Positions 30,603-40,159 of a stretch of 64,000 bases of DNA are shown piece by piece. The stretch is from Aidingimonas lacisalsi. GTDB taxonomy: Bacteria; Pseudomonadota; Gammaproteobacteria; Pseudomonadales; Halomonadaceae. Below the pieces are notes generated by a model. The model searched no databases. It had not been told where the DNA came from and saw nothing but the letters and a program-made list of their open reading frames with translations. Numbering within the stretch: the first letter of the stretch is position 1; each line of letters begins with the position of its first letter. The stretch is taken from positions 505,196-569,195 of the forward strand of contig NZ_VRYH01000001.1 of NCBI RefSeq assembly GCF_008079445.1, given 5' to 3'. The translations under genes and the position numbers were made by a program.

Positions 30603-31841
30603 ATGAGTCAGGAAACGGCACAGCAGTCCGACGTGATCATTGTGGGTGGTGGCATGGTCGGCACGACGATCGCTCTTCTGCTGGGAGAAGCGGGTGTCTC
30701 GGTCAGTCTGATCGATGCGCGTGAGCACCCCTTGGCGCTGAATGCTGTGGGAGTGGGGATGCCTGGGCAGCGCGTGAGTGCCTTGACTCCGGTATCGCAG
30801 CGGCTGCTGGAGCATCTCGGTGCCTGGTCGGTCATGGCCTCTCGTCGGGTCACACCCTATCGGTACATGCGGGTGTGGGATGGTGAAGGCAGTGGCAGCA
30901 TTCATTTCAGTGCGGAGGATGCCGGCGTGTCATGTCTGGGTCATATCGTCGAGAACGACGTGACCCTGGCTGCGCTGGAGATGCGAGCAGCGGCATTGCC
31001 GAGTATCCAGTCATGGTTCGGGTGTCGAGTCACTGCGCTTGCGAGACAATCGGACCAGACCTGCTTGACGCTGGATGATGGTCGTACCCTGAGTGCACCG
31101 TTGGTAGTCGCCGCCGACGGTGGCAACTCCCCAGTGCGTGAAATGGCCCATGTCTCGACCCGCAAGCATGAGACCGGTCACCATGCATTGGTCATGACGG
31201 TGCGTACTGAGCAGCCACACGGAAACATGGCAAGACAGGTCTTCCTCGCCGGTGGTCCACTGGCCTTTCTGCCCTTGACGGTGAATGATTCGCCTCACTA
31301 TTGCTCGATCGTCTGGTCCACGACGCCCGGGGAAGCGGAACGTTTACTGGCATTGTCATCGGATGATTTGGGTGACGCGTTGACGGCGGCAATCGAGTTG
31401 CAGCTGGGCCAAGTGGAAGTGATGGATCGACCAGTCGGTTTTCCGCTGATCCAACGTCATGCCGATACCTACGTCCAGCCTGGCTTGGCATTGATAGGAG
31501 ATGCGGCCCATAGCCTGCATCCGCTGGCCGGCCAAGGGGTCAATCTGGGCTTGATGGACGCTGCGGTGCTGGCTGAAGAACTCCTGGAAGCGCGACGTCG
31601 CGGTGCCGCCTTGAGTGATCTTCGCATTCTGTCACGTTACGAACGCCGCCGGCGCACCGACAATGCCGCGATGCTGACACTGATGGATGGTTTCCGTGTG
31701 CTGTTTGGTACGCGCCAGCCCGCCTTGCGGTTGGCGCGCAACCTGGGTCTGTCCGGTGTCGATCGTCTGACTCCCATCAAACGCTTGTTGATGCACCAGG
31801 CGATCGGTGAGCGTGGCCGGTTGCCGGGGACATGCCGCTAG
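30603..31841 (+). CDS. ubiI: FAD-dependent ubiquinone hydroxylase UbiI (VisC)
   Basis: A 412-aa relative of UbiH that performs the C5 hydroxylation in ubiquinone synthesis. FAD motifs are VIIVGGGMVGTTIALLLGEA, VAADGGNSPVREMA and LIGDAAHSLHPLAGQGVNLG. Its place immediately after ubiH (10-bp gap) supports UbiI. Its stop overlaps the convergent ctpA stop by 4 bp, with no room for a separate terminator between them. Confidence 0.9.
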   Translation: MSQETAQQSDVIIVGGGMVGTTIALLLGEAGVSVSLIDAREHPLALNAVGVGMPGQRVSALTPVSQRLLEHLGAWSVMASRRVTPYRYMRVWDGEGSGSIHFSAEDAGVSCLGHIVENDVTLAALEMRAAALPSIQSWFGCRVTALARQSDQTCLTLDDGRTLSAPLVVAADGGNSPVREMAHVSTRKHETGHHALVMTVRTEQPHGNMARQVFLAGGPLAFLPLTVNDSPHYCSIVWSTTPGEAERLLALSSDDLGDALTAAIELQLGQVEVMDRPVGFPLIQRHADTYVQPGLALIGDAAHSLHPLAGQGVNLGLMDAAVLAEELLEARRRGAALSDLRILSRYERRRRTDNAAMLTLMDGFRVLFGTRQPALRLARNLGLSGVDRLTPIKRLLMHQAIGERGRLPGTCR

Positions 31842-33133
31842 TCCCCGCTGGCTGCTGGACGGCGCTCGAGAACATTGAGTGCCTTGAGCAGGTTGAGAGC
31901 CTCACCGAGTTGATAATCCTCTCGGGTTCGCGCACCTTCACTGCGCGGTTGACGCTCTCCGTTGCCGTTGCTCAGATGGCCCTCGAGATCGGATTCGCGA
32001 AGCTGCAGACCACTGTCTTCGGCGACTTCCAGGCGCCCGCGAACGACTTCCACATCCGGCTCGATACCACGGGCCTGAATGGAACGCCCACCCGGGGTAT
32101 AGTACAGCGCGGTCGTCAGCTTGAGGCCATCGCCATTACCCAATGGCATGACTTGTTGTACGGAACCCTTGCCAAAGCTGTCGGTTCCCATGACGACAGC
32201 ACGACGTTGATCTTGTAGTGCGCCGGCCACGATTTCCGCTGCCGATGCACTGCCGCCGTTGATCAACACGACCAGCGGGACATCCGGGGCAATGGTCTCG
32301 GCGGAAGCGGAAAAGCGTCGATCGCTATCTTGTAGACGGCCTTCCGTGTAAACGATCAGACCGTTGTCGATGAAGGCATCGGCGACATCCACGGCGGATT
32401 GGAGAACGCCCCCGGGATTGTTACGCAGATCGAGAACCAGTCCCTCAAGAGGCGCTTCCCGCTGCATGTCGGCGATGGCGTCGTGGACTTGCTCGCCGGT
32501 GCGATTCTGAAATTGGCTAACGCGCAGATATCCATAGCCTGCTTCGAGCATGTCGTGCCTGACGCTCTCGACGCGGATATTCTCACGGGTCAGTGTGATC
32601 GATCGGGGAGAATCCTCACCACGCCGCATGATGGTGATCTCGACCTCTTCACCGGGGTCGCCTCGCATCAGTTCCACGGCTTCCTGCAAGGAGAGGCTAT
32701 CGGTGGCGGTGTCACCGATTCTCAGGATGACGTCGCGAGCCTCGAGACCGGCGCGCGAGGCCGGTGTGTCATCGATCGGTGTAATGATGGTCAGTTGGCC
32801 GTCCTCCATACCCACTTCGATACCAATGCCGCCGAACTCCCCCTCGGTGGATTCACGTAGACTGTCGAACTCTTCCTCATCCAGATAGGCCGAGTGTGGG
32901 TCAAGCTCCCCGAGCATGCCTCGCATGGCATTACGCAGCAGCTTGCTATCGTCGACTTCTTCGACGTAAGCACGCTTGATGCGTTCGAAAACCTCGGCAA
33001 GCGTTTGAACATCTTTCACCGGGAGGTCGCTCTCGACCTCGACGGATGACGTGGTCTGAGCCTGTACCGGTAGCGCCAACAGTGCTATCACGAACAGCCA
33101 GCGCCTCATGGGTTTGGTGGCATTGACGTGCAT
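31838..33133 (-). CDS. ctpA: Carboxy-terminal processing protease (S41)
   Basis: A 431-aa periplasmic serine protease. It has a signal peptide (MRRWLFVIALLALPVQA, after an eight-residue leader), a PDZ domain containing FGGIGIEVG, and the Ser-Lys dyad in INGGSASAAEIVAGAL (Ser near residue 294) and SFGKGSVQQVMPLG (Lys near 320). CtpA enzymes trim cell-wall hydrolases and lipoproteins. ATG 33133 has GCGGAG 6 nt upstream; ATG 33109 would start directly at the signal peptide. It lies downstream of envC, matching a role in peptidoglycan turnover. Confidence 0.93.
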   Translation of the reverse strand: MHVNATKPMRRWLFVIALLALPVQAQTTSSVEVESDLPVKDVQTLAEVFERIKRAYVEEVDDSKLLRNAMRGMLGELDPHSAYLDEEEFDSLRESTEGEFGGIGIEVGMEDGQLTIITPIDDTPASRAGLEARDVILRIGDTATDSLSLQEAVELMRGDPGEEVEITIMRRGEDSPRSITLTRENIRVESVRHDMLEAGYGYLRVSQFQNRTGEQVHDAIADMQREAPLEGLVLDLRNNPGGVLQSAVDVADAFIDNGLIVYTEGRLQDSDRRFSASAETIAPDVPLVVLINGGSASAAEIVAGALQDQRRAVVMGTDSFGKGSVQQVMPLGNGDGLKLTTALYYTPGGRSIQARGIEPDVEVVRGRLEVAEDSGLQLRESDLEGHLSNGNGERQPRSEGARTREDYQLGEALNLLKALNVLERRPAASGD

Positions 33134-33238
33134 TCGAACTCCGCAAACGAACGAGGAAACAGGACTCAGCATAGCGCCTGAGCCCAGCGGTGATCTAGGT
33201 GCTATCTCGAAATGCTGCCTTGTCGGACAGCACCCAGG

Positions 33239-34399
33239 TCAACGGTGCGCGATCCATGTCTGGGGATCGATGGGCTGGCCATCGCGGCGCACCTCGAAAT
33301 ACAAGGCCGGCGTGTCACGACCGCCGCTCATGCCGACAACGCCCAGCGTATCGCCTCCCGATACGCTGTCGCCAAGGGCGACGGTAAAGTGCTGCAAATG
33401 TGCATGAAGGGTCATGAGACCGTCACCGTGATCCAGGATCAGCAGGTTGCCGAAGCCACGCATCCAGTCTGCGAACACGACACGACCGTCATGCACGGCG
33501 TGTACCTGCGTGCCTTCGGCGGCACGTATCACTAGTCCATCGCGGGCGATACCATCGCCCTTGCCGAAGCGGGAACTGACTTCCCCCTGGACCGGCCAGG
33601 GCAGATCGCCTTGCGTACGTTCGATGTCGGTGGACGGTGTAGGTTCCTCCAGTCGCGCCACGGCTTGCTGGATTTCGGTGAGCACGCGTTCGGCGTCGAG
33701 GCGATCTTGCTCTAACGCATCGAGGCGATCGCTCTCGCTGGCATAGCGGGCGTCCAGCTCAGCGACCAGGGCTTCACGTGTCTCCATGCGTTCGGCCAGC
33801 TCGGCGCTGCGAGTTTCCAGCTCAGCACGCAATTCGGCCAGTTCATCGCTACGCCGATCGAGGGACTCACGGTTGGCCACGAGTTGGTCATCAAGCTTGG
33901 CAATGTCTTCCAGACGAGCGTCGCGCGCCTGCGCAAGATGGTTGAGATAGGTTTGTAGGCGATCCAGGCGTGCCGGATCGTCCTGATTGAGCAACAACTT
34001 GAGCTGGGGCGAGGCCCCGAGCCGATACAGTGCGGCGAACTGTTTGGCCAAGGCGGCAACCTGAGCGTTACGCTCTGCCTCGAGGGCGTCGCGCTTGTCT
34101 TCCAATGCCTGAATGCGTGCTTCGAGGTCACGCCGTTCAGTATGTAGTTCATCCAGTCGACGATGAATATCGGCCAGCGCCGTCTCGACCTCGCGCAGCG
34201 CTTCATTCGCCTCATCACGGGCTTCATCGGTATCGGCAAGGCGCTCGCTAAGCACCTGCATTTCATCGCCTATGGCGTCGAGTCGTTCCCTGACTTCCTG
34301 TTCGCTGGGCTGGGCGTTCGCCACTGACCAGAGCACGGTCAGGGCCATGACGACGACAACGCTCCATGGCCATCTAACAACGTTCAAGACGTGATTCAC
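33239..34399 (-). CDS. envC: Murein hydrolase activator EnvC-like
   Basis: A 386-aa periplasmic protein: signal peptide (to about residue 29, VANA), a long coiled coil (about 30-255), and a C-terminal LytM/M23 domain (GLVIRAAEGTQVHAVHDGRVV to ALYFEVRRDGQPIDP). E. coli EnvC activates the amidases AmiA and AmiB at the septum and lacks catalytic residues. Here the first metal site is also missing (RDGLVIRA), but an HxH pair is kept in TLHAHL. It abuts gpmI with no gap and precedes ctpA. Confidence 0.9.
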   Translation of the reverse strand: MNHVLNVVRWPWSVVVVMALTVLWSVANAQPSEQEVRERLDAIGDEMQVLSERLADTDEARDEANEALREVETALADIHRRLDELHTERRDLEARIQALEDKRDALEAERNAQVAALAKQFAALYRLGASPQLKLLLNQDDPARLDRLQTYLNHLAQARDARLEDIAKLDDQLVANRESLDRRSDELAELRAELETRSAELAERMETREALVAELDARYASESDRLDALEQDRLDAERVLTEIQQAVARLEEPTPSTDIERTQGDLPWPVQGEVSSRFGKGDGIARDGLVIRAAEGTQVHAVHDGRVVFADWMRGFGNLLILDHGDGLMTLHAHLQHFTVALGDSVSGGDTLGVVGMSGGRDTPALYFEVRRDGQPIDPQTWIAHR

Positions 34400-35980
34400 T
34401 CAGTGGGATTGCCAGTCTATCAGCGTCTGGCCGGTCATCTCATCCGGTATGGCCTCCCCCATCATGGCCAGCAGTGTCGGTGCGATATCACAGAGGCGAC
34501 CGTCATCCAGCAGTCGTGCGGAGCGCTCACCGACATAGACCAGAGGAACTTCGAAGGTTGTATGTGCGGTGTGCGGGGCGCCTGTCTCTGGGTTGATCAT
34601 CTGCTCCGCATTGCCGTGGTCGGCGGTCACCAGACATTCACCGCCAGCGCGCTGTATGGCATCGATGACACGGCCCAGGCATTGGTCGACAGTTTCTATG
34701 GCCTTGACCGCAGCGTCGAAGTCACCGGTATGACCGACCATGTCGCCGTTGGCGTAATTGCAAACGATCAAGTCGTAGTGTCCGGCATCGATGGCGCCAA
34801 CCAACGTATCCGTGAGTTCGAATGCACTCATCTCGGGCTTTTCGTCATAGGTTCTGACGTCCTTGGGCGATGGAATCAATTCACGGGTTTCGCCCTTGAA
34901 TTCCGCTTCACGCCCACCTGAAAAGAAGAAGGTGACATGGGCATATTTCTCCGTTTCGGCAATCCGTAACTGAGTTCTGCCACACGTTTCCATGACTTCG
35001 CCCAGGGTATTGTGCAGGTCGATCGGTGGAAAGGCGGCCGGTGCCGGGATATCGGCTGCATACTGGGTCAGCATGACCAGACCCTTGGCGGCGAGTCGAG
35101 GTGTGCTCCGTCGGGGGAAACCACTGAACTCCGTTTCGACGAAGGCGCGCGTCAATTCGCGAGCCCGGTCGGCGCGGAAATTTGCGAAGATCGCAGCGTC
35201 ACCATCTGCCATGGTCACGGCATTTCCTGCCGGGCGAATACTGGTCGCGGTCACGAACTCATCGGTTTCATCGCGTTCGTAAGCGGCTTTCAGGCCGGCT
35301 TCGGCTGATTCGGCGACATGTTCGCCCACCCCTTCCGTAGTCAGGCGGTAGGCCTGTTCGACACGATCCCAGCGATTATCACGATCCATGGCATAGTAGC
35401 GGCCGATCAGAGAAGCGACGAAGGCATTGTCGGCGCCGAATAGTTCTGCCAAGCGCGTATTGGCACGTTCGATGGAAGCCAGAGCACTTTTGGGAGCGGT
35501 ATCACGGCCATCGAGGAAGGCGTGCAGGTAGAGATGCGTGGCGCCACGCTGGGCGGCCAGTTTGGCGAGGGCGAGGATATGATCCTCATGGCTGTGTACC
35601 CCCCCCGGCGACAGCAGACCGAGTAAGTGCACCGCCTTGCCGGCATCGACGGCGGTATCGATCGGGGTAGTCAACGTCGGGTTGTCGGCCAGTTCGTTGT
35701 CTTCGATGGCCTTGGTAATCCGGGTGAAATCCTGATAGACGATACGGCCGGCCCCCAGGTTCATGTGACCGACTTCGGAATTCCCCATCTGCCCATCGGG
35801 CAGGCCGACGTGGCGGCCGTCAGTATGAATCAACGTACTGGGGTAAGTTTGCTGCAACCGGTCCATGACCGGGGTGGCGGCGGCCGCTACGGCATTGGCG
35901 GTCGTCGTCGGGTTCTGGCCGTAGCCATCGAGAATGATCAGCGCAACCGGACGTGGCGCTGCCTTAGTGGCATCGGACAT
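34400..35980 (-). CDS. gpmI: 2,3-bisphosphoglycerate-independent phosphoglycerate mutase
   Basis: A 526-aa manganese enzyme of glycolysis interconverting 3- and 2-phosphoglycerate. It begins with [11 protein letters not shown] (metal Asp). The catalytic Ser is residue 68 in [17 protein letters not shown], and the second metal cluster includes [13 protein letters not shown] and [10 protein letters not shown]. It is the first gene of leftward gpmI-envC-ctpA, as in many gammaproteobacteria, and is divergent from yibN. Confidence 0.98.
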   Translation of the reverse strand: MSDATKAAPRPVALIILDGYGQNPTTTANAVAAAATPVMDRLQQTYPSTLIHTDGRHVGLPDGQMGNSEVGHMNLGAGRIVYQDFTRITKAIEDNELADNPTLTTPIDTAVDAGKAVHLLGLLSPGGVHSHEDHILALAKLAAQRGATHLYLHAFLDGRDTAPKSALASIERANTRLAELFGADNAFVASLIGRYYAMDRDNRWDRVEQAYRLTTEGVGEHVAESAEAGLKAAYERDETDEFVTATSIRPAGNAVTMADGDAAIFANFRADRARELTRAFVETEFSGFPRRSTPRLAAKGLVMLTQYAADIPAPAAFPPIDLHNTLGEVMETCGRTQLRIAETEKYAHVTFFFSGGREAEFKGETRELIPSPKDVRTYDEKPEMSAFELTDTLVGAIDAGHYDLIVCNYANGDMVGHTGDFDAAVKAIETVDQCLGRVIDAIQRAGGECLVTADHGNAEQMINPETGAPHTAHTTFEVPLVYVGERSARLLDDGRLCDIAPTLLAMMGEAIPDEMTGQTLIDWQSH

Positions 35981-36198
35981 GCTATTGGCCTCACTGTTGG
36001 GCGTCGAACACTCCCGGAACCAGGGTGTTGGCTCCGGGGTCGCGACTCACGGCTCCTTCAGGCATCATATCGCACAGCGGCATGAGGCGTCAGCCCGGCC
36101 TCGGATGCGCGCCCATATCGGTGTATACTGGGGCGCGCTCGGCGACCCTGTCGCGACGACACGACATTAGCGTTCTTCAACAAGAGTTATCCGACCCC

Positions 36199-36621
36199 AT
36201 GATCGATCAGTTGTTTGAATTCGTGCAGAACCATCCTCTTCTGGTGGGCGCGTTTCTGCTGGTACTGACTGCCTGGATCGCCTATGAAGTGAAGGGAAGC
36301 GCCAGCAGCGGTGTCTCCTCCGGTGAAGCGACCCAGCTGATCAATCGTGAGGATGCGGTAGTGATCGACATCCGTGATGCAGGCGATTTCAAGGCTGGAC
36401 ACATCGCGGGAGCCAAGAACATTCCGCAAAGTCAGTTGGACAATCGTCTCGACAAGCTGGAAAAGTTCAAGGAGACGCCGGTGATCGTGGTCTGCAAACA
36501 TGGTCAGGCTTCCGGTGCCGCCCAGGCCAAGTTGACCAAGGCCGGTTTCAGCCGCGCCTTCAAGCTCAAGGGAGGCATGGCTCAGTGGCAGGCCGATAGC
36601 CTACCGGTGGTCAAGAAATAG
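36199..36621 (+). CDS. yibN: Membrane-anchored rhodanese-like protein YibN
   Basis: A 140-aa protein with one N-terminal membrane helix (LLVGAFLLVLTAWIAYEV, about residues 13-30) and a rhodanese domain whose catalytic-loop cysteine is in VVCKHGQASGAAQAK. Its substrate is not established. The ATG at 36199 is chosen because it begins the helix-rhodanese architecture; the open extension to 36025 has no family match. It precedes secB, as in E. coli, but the intervening grxC is absent. Confidence 0.92.
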   Translation: MIDQLFEFVQNHPLLVGAFLLVLTAWIAYEVKGSASSGVSSGEATQLINREDAVVIDIRDAGDFKAGHIAGAKNIPQSQLDNRLDKLEKFKETPVIVVCKHGQASGAAQAKLTKAGFSRAFKLKGGMAQWQADSLPVVKK

Positions 36622-36683
36622 CCACATTTCGCACGACGGCAACGTCAGTTTTCTCGATTTCAGACGCTTTCAAGGATTTCAGT

Positions 36684-37199
36684 ATGGCGGAAGACAACAA
36701 TCAGGCCGCAGACGGCAATCAGCAGGCTGCTGGTGGTCAACAGGACAAGCCACAATTGCAATTCTCTCTGCAACGTATCTACGTCAAGGACATTTCCTTC
36801 GAGTCGCCGAGCGCACCGGAAGTGTTCAAGCAGCCGTTCAAGCCCAAGGTCGGACTCGACCTCAACACCACCAGCGAACAGATAAGTGACGATCAATATG
36901 AAGTAGTGATCAAGGTCACGGCACAGGTGTCGCACAGCGAGACGGGTAACACCTCGTTTCTCGCCGAGATCCAGCAAGCAGGACTGTTTCGTATCGCCGG
37001 TATCGAGGGCGACCAACTCGAACATACCCTGGAGGCGTTCTGCCCCAACCTGTTGTTCCCTTACGCACGGGAATGCATCGACAACCTGGTCAATCGAGGT
37101 GGATTCCCGCCGTTGATGCTGGCGCCGGTCAATTTCGAAGCGATGTACGCTCGCAAGAAGAAGCGTGCCGCTGGCGAGAGTGCCGAAACGACGCAGTAA
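36684..37199 (+). CDS. secB: Protein-export chaperone SecB
   Basis: A 171-aa tetrameric cytosolic chaperone that keeps preproteins unfolded for SecA. The core runs from FSLQRIYVKDISFESPSAP to CPNLLFPYARECIDNLV and GGFPPLMLAPVNFEAMY. The Q/A/D-rich N-terminal tail (about 20 residues) and a C-terminal charged tail are slightly longer than in E. coli. It lies between yibN and rsmE. Confidence 0.97.
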   Translation: MAEDNNQAADGNQQAAGGQQDKPQLQFSLQRIYVKDISFESPSAPEVFKQPFKPKVGLDLNTTSEQISDDQYEVVIKVTAQVSHSETGNTSFLAEIQQAGLFRIAGIEGDQLEHTLEAFCPNLLFPYARECIDNLVNRGGFPPLMLAPVNFEAMYARKKKRAAGESAETTQ

Positions 37200-37211
37200 G
37201 GTTCAGTTGCC

Positions 37212-37940
37212 GTGTCCCCACCGCGTATTCATGTCGCCGCCGAGCTGGTCGCCGGCGGCGAACTCGTTCTACCTTCCGGGGCGGCCCGTCATGTCGCGCT
37301 GGTGCTACGCATGCGTCGTGGCGACGTCCTGACACTGTTTGACGGCGCGGGTCACGAGGCGAAAGCTCGACTACTCGATGTCGACCGTAAGCATGTCGTG
37401 GTGCAAGTCGAGTCGGTGTTTGCCGGACAGGGTGAGTCGCCACTGGGCGTGCATCTCGGCCAGGCGATCTCCAAGGGGGATCGGATGGATTACGCCATAC
37501 AGAAAGCCGTCGAGCTTGGTGTGGCGGCTATCACTCCGCTTTATACCGATCATGGCGATGTTCGGCTCAAGGCGGAACGTCAAGCCAAGAAACTGGCTCA
37601 TTGGCAAGCCGTTGCCGCCAGTGCTTGCGAGCAGTGTGGTCGTGCTACCCTGCCTCCCGTCCATTCTCCGATGTCTCTGGATGCTTGGTTGACTGACCGT
37701 GACGAACCCCTGCGTCTCATGCTGCATCCTGCTGCCGGAAATCACGGCTTTGATGGGGAAGTCCCCGCTTCTTCCGCCCTGTTGATCGGTCCTGAAGGGG
37801 GACTCTCCTCCGCAGAAGTCGATGCCGCTCGGGGTGCCGACTTCTCGGTTCTCTCGTTAGGGCCACGCATCCTGCGTACCGAAACCGCGCCGGTCGTTGC
37901 GCTCACCTTGTTACAGTACTGGTACGGTGATTTGGCGTAA
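37212..37940 (+). CDS. rsmE: 16S rRNA (uracil(1498)-N(3))-methyltransferase
   Basis: A 242-aa SPOUT methyltransferase modifying U1498 in 16S rRNA. It has an N-terminal PUA-like region (SGAARHVALVLRMRRGD) and the knotted SAM site LLIGPEGGLSSAEVDAA and LSLGPRILRTETAPVVAL. The start is GTG at 37212 (MSPPRIHV), 12 bp after secB. It converges on the sugar-acid operon. Confidence 0.94.
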   Translation: MSPPRIHVAAELVAGGELVLPSGAARHVALVLRMRRGDVLTLFDGAGHEAKARLLDVDRKHVVVQVESVFAGQGESPLGVHLGQAISKGDRMDYAIQKAVELGVAAITPLYTDHGDVRLKAERQAKKLAHWQAVAASACEQCGRATLPPVHSPMSLDAWLTDRDEPLRLMLHPAAGNHGFDGEVPASSALLIGPEGGLSSAEVDAARGADFSVLSLGPRILRTETAPVVALTLLQYWYGDLA

Positions 37941-37978
37941 CCGGTTGGCCATGACTCTCTGAAAGCAAGGCATGTGGC

Positions 37979-39019
37979 TCAGTGGGGTTGTTGGGGATCC
38001 CGGTCGAAGTCGATCATGGCCTTGATGACGCCATTGGCGGGATCGCACCACTGCGGCATCAGAGTGGGCATCTCCGCGAGCGTGCCACGATGCGTGATCA
38101 TGGCCGTAGGTTGCATTGCCCCCGTTTCGATGAGTCGGGTCACCGTTTCGAAATCTTCGCGTGTCGCATTGCGGCTACCCAGCAACGTGAGCTCCTTCCT
38201 GTGAAAATCGGGGTCGTTGAACGTAATATCGGCTTTGACGATGCTGACAAGCACATAACGCCCGCCATGGCCTGCCAGATCGAAACCGCGTTGCATGGCG
38301 CCAGGGTTGCCGGTAGCGTCGAAGACGATGTCCGCCAGGGCGCCGTCGTTGTGCGTGGCAATGGTCGCGGCCAGGTCGTCGTCGCCAGCATGCAGGATGC
38401 CATCGGCGCCCAGCACATCGCGGCAGAACGCTAGACGGTCGTGATTGGTATCCACGACCAGCGTGCGAGCACCCCGGCTCTTGGCAATCTGCAGTGTGCC
38501 CATGCCGATGGGACCGGCTCCGACGATGACGGTAAGCTCCCCGGGTTCCAGGGCGCTGCGGCGTACCGCATGGGCACCGATGGCCAGGCACTCGACCAGG
38601 GCGAGTTGCTCGGGTGCCAGTGTCCGGGATGTCACCAAGTGATCGGCCGGTACGCAGAGGTATTCGGCCATGCCGCCGTCGCGATGCACGCCAATGACTT
38701 GCATGTGCTGACAGCAGTTGGTTTTCCCTCGTTGGCAGGCACGACATTCTCCGCAATGCAGGTAGGGGATCACATAGGCGCTTTGACCGATGAGGTCGGC
38801 AGACACGTTGTCTCCCACGGCGACGATGTCGCCGGACAATTCATGCCCCAGTACGCGCGGATAGTCGAAGTAGGGCTGATTGCCGCCATAGGCATGGATA
38901 TCGGTGCCGCAGATGCCGACACGTCGAACCCGGATCATCGCTTCCTGCGCCTTGCATGACGGGGAAGGAAGATCCTTCAGTTCCATGTGCTGGGGCTGGG
39001 TACAGACAAGTACTTGCAT
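37979..39019 (-). CDS. Zn-dependent alcohol dehydrogenase, L-galactonate 5-dehydrogenase (LgoD)-like
   Basis: A 346-aa medium-chain dehydrogenase: catalytic zinc site VGICGTDIHAYGG and LGHELSG, four-cysteine structural zinc lobe (CGECRACQRGKTNCC), and NAD site VIVGAGPIGMGTLQIAKS. Through GGNQPYFDYPRVLGHE and LTLLGSRNATREDF it resembles E. coli LgoD (YjjN), which oxidises L-galactonate to D-tagaturonate. As the last gene of an L-fucose/L-galactose-type operon it may oxidise the aldonate made upstream. ATG 39019 was chosen; the frame is open to 39295 without family similarity. Substrate is inferred. Confidence 0.82.
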   Translation of the reverse strand: MQVLVCTQPQHMELKDLPSPSCKAQEAMIRVRRVGICGTDIHAYGGNQPYFDYPRVLGHELSGDIVAVGDNVSADLIGQSAYVIPYLHCGECRACQRGKTNCCQHMQVIGVHRDGGMAEYLCVPADHLVTSRTLAPEQLALVECLAIGAHAVRRSALEPGELTVIVGAGPIGMGTLQIAKSRGARTLVVDTNHDRLAFCRDVLGADGILHAGDDDLAATIATHNDGALADIVFDATGNPGAMQRGFDLAGHGGRYVLVSIVKADITFNDPDFHRKELTLLGSRNATREDFETVTRLIETGAMQPTAMITHRGTLAEMPTLMPQWCDPANGVIKAMIDFDRDPQQPH

Positions 39020-39113
39020 GGGGACGTGGCTCCGAAGAGGGCAAGAGGCCTTGATCAGCGGGAAGTTGGTCCGGGTAACAGGCGCCTTGCCCATGTTGAG
39101 GTGTCGGGTAACG

Positions 39114-40124
39114 TTACTCCTGCAGGTCGGCTGACGTTCCCAGATAGGGAGTGAGCTTACGCTGATCGGGATCGAGGAGGCCGGAAAATTCAGGCTGGTC
39201 GACCGTTTCAGTATCGGCCACGTGAACGCCGGTATCCACGCTGCGCGGCAAGGCCACGCCTTCCTGTGCCGCATGGGCGAACCAGATGCCAGCATACCCC
39301 ATCATGTAAGGATCCTGGACTACAAGCGAGTCGATGACGCCCTGGCGCAGGAAATCCACCTCCAACTCACTGGAATCGAAGGCTACCAGACAGACATCGT
39401 CGCCCACTCCCTGCTCGGCAAAGGCAGTGCCGGCTCCGTCACCCATCAACTGATTGTCGGCGAAGACTCCGTTCAGATCGGGGTAACGGTTGAGCAGGTC
39501 CAGCGTGTCGTTCATTGCCTTGGCGGTATCGTTGTTGGCAACGCGATTGTCGACGACCTCGATATCCGGATATTGGGAAATGGCATCCAGAAAGCCCTCA
39601 TCGCGGGAGACGAGCGATTCGCCATTCGGGTTGGCGCGTAGGTAGGCCACCTGACCGGCTGCCTCGCCTTGGGTCCTTTCCATGCATGTGGCCAGAGCAT
39701 GGCCGGCCCGTTGACCGGCAGCGAAATTGTCGGTGGCGATCAACGATGCATACTGGTCGGTATCGACGCCGGAGTCGATGATGATGACAGGGATGCCTGC
39801 GGCGGTAGCGGATTCCACGGGGCCCGCCAGGGCATCGTTGGACACTGGCGCCAGCACGATGGCCGGGGGGGTGCGGCTGGTCAAATTTTCCATGATGCCG
39901 ATCTGCTCGGCGACTTGCGTCTCATTGGCGGGGCCCAGCTCTTCGATCTGAATGCCGAGCTTGTCGGCGGCGTGCTGGGCACCATCGAACACGGCTTGCC
40001 AGTAGGATGCCGTGGTGGCCTTGATTACGACCGGAATCGTCGTACTGTCCTGAGCCATCGCCGGTGTGAAGCTGCATGCTGTGGTAGCGGCGACAATGGC
40101 CAGGGTATGTTTGGCGAAATGCAT
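39114..40124 (-). CDS. Sugar ABC transporter periplasmic binding protein
   Basis: A 336-aa protein of the RbsB/FrcB type: signal peptide (MHFAKHTLAIVAATTACS, cleavage near AMA-QD), then the type-I periplasmic binding fold with VVIKATTASYWQAVFDGAQ and LIATDNFAAGQRAGHAL. The ligand is presumably the sugar oxidised by the downstream and upstream enzymes (L-fucose or L-galactose), from context only. It follows the ATPase gene by 35 bp. Confidence 0.88.
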   Translation of the reverse strand: MHFAKHTLAIVAATTACSFTPAMAQDSTTIPVVIKATTASYWQAVFDGAQHAADKLGIQIEELGPANETQVAEQIGIMENLTSRTPPAIVLAPVSNDALAGPVESATAAGIPVIIIDSGVDTDQYASLIATDNFAAGQRAGHALATCMERTQGEAAGQVAYLRANPNGESLVSRDEGFLDAISQYPDIEVVDNRVANNDTAKAMNDTLDLLNRYPDLNGVFADNQLMGDGAGTAFAEQGVGDDVCLVAFDSSELEVDFLRQGVIDSLVVQDPYMMGYAGIWFAHAAQEGVALPRSVDTGVHVADTETVDQPEFSGLLDPDQRKLTPYLGTSADLQE

Positions 40125-40159
40125 GTCGTACTCCTTGTGCTTGTTATGGTGTGGTCGAG

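Noticed and set aside
36025-36198. N-terminal extension of the yibN frame
   Set aside because: The added 58 residues have no family match and lie in the gpmI/yibN promoter region; the ATG at 36199 begins the known architecture.
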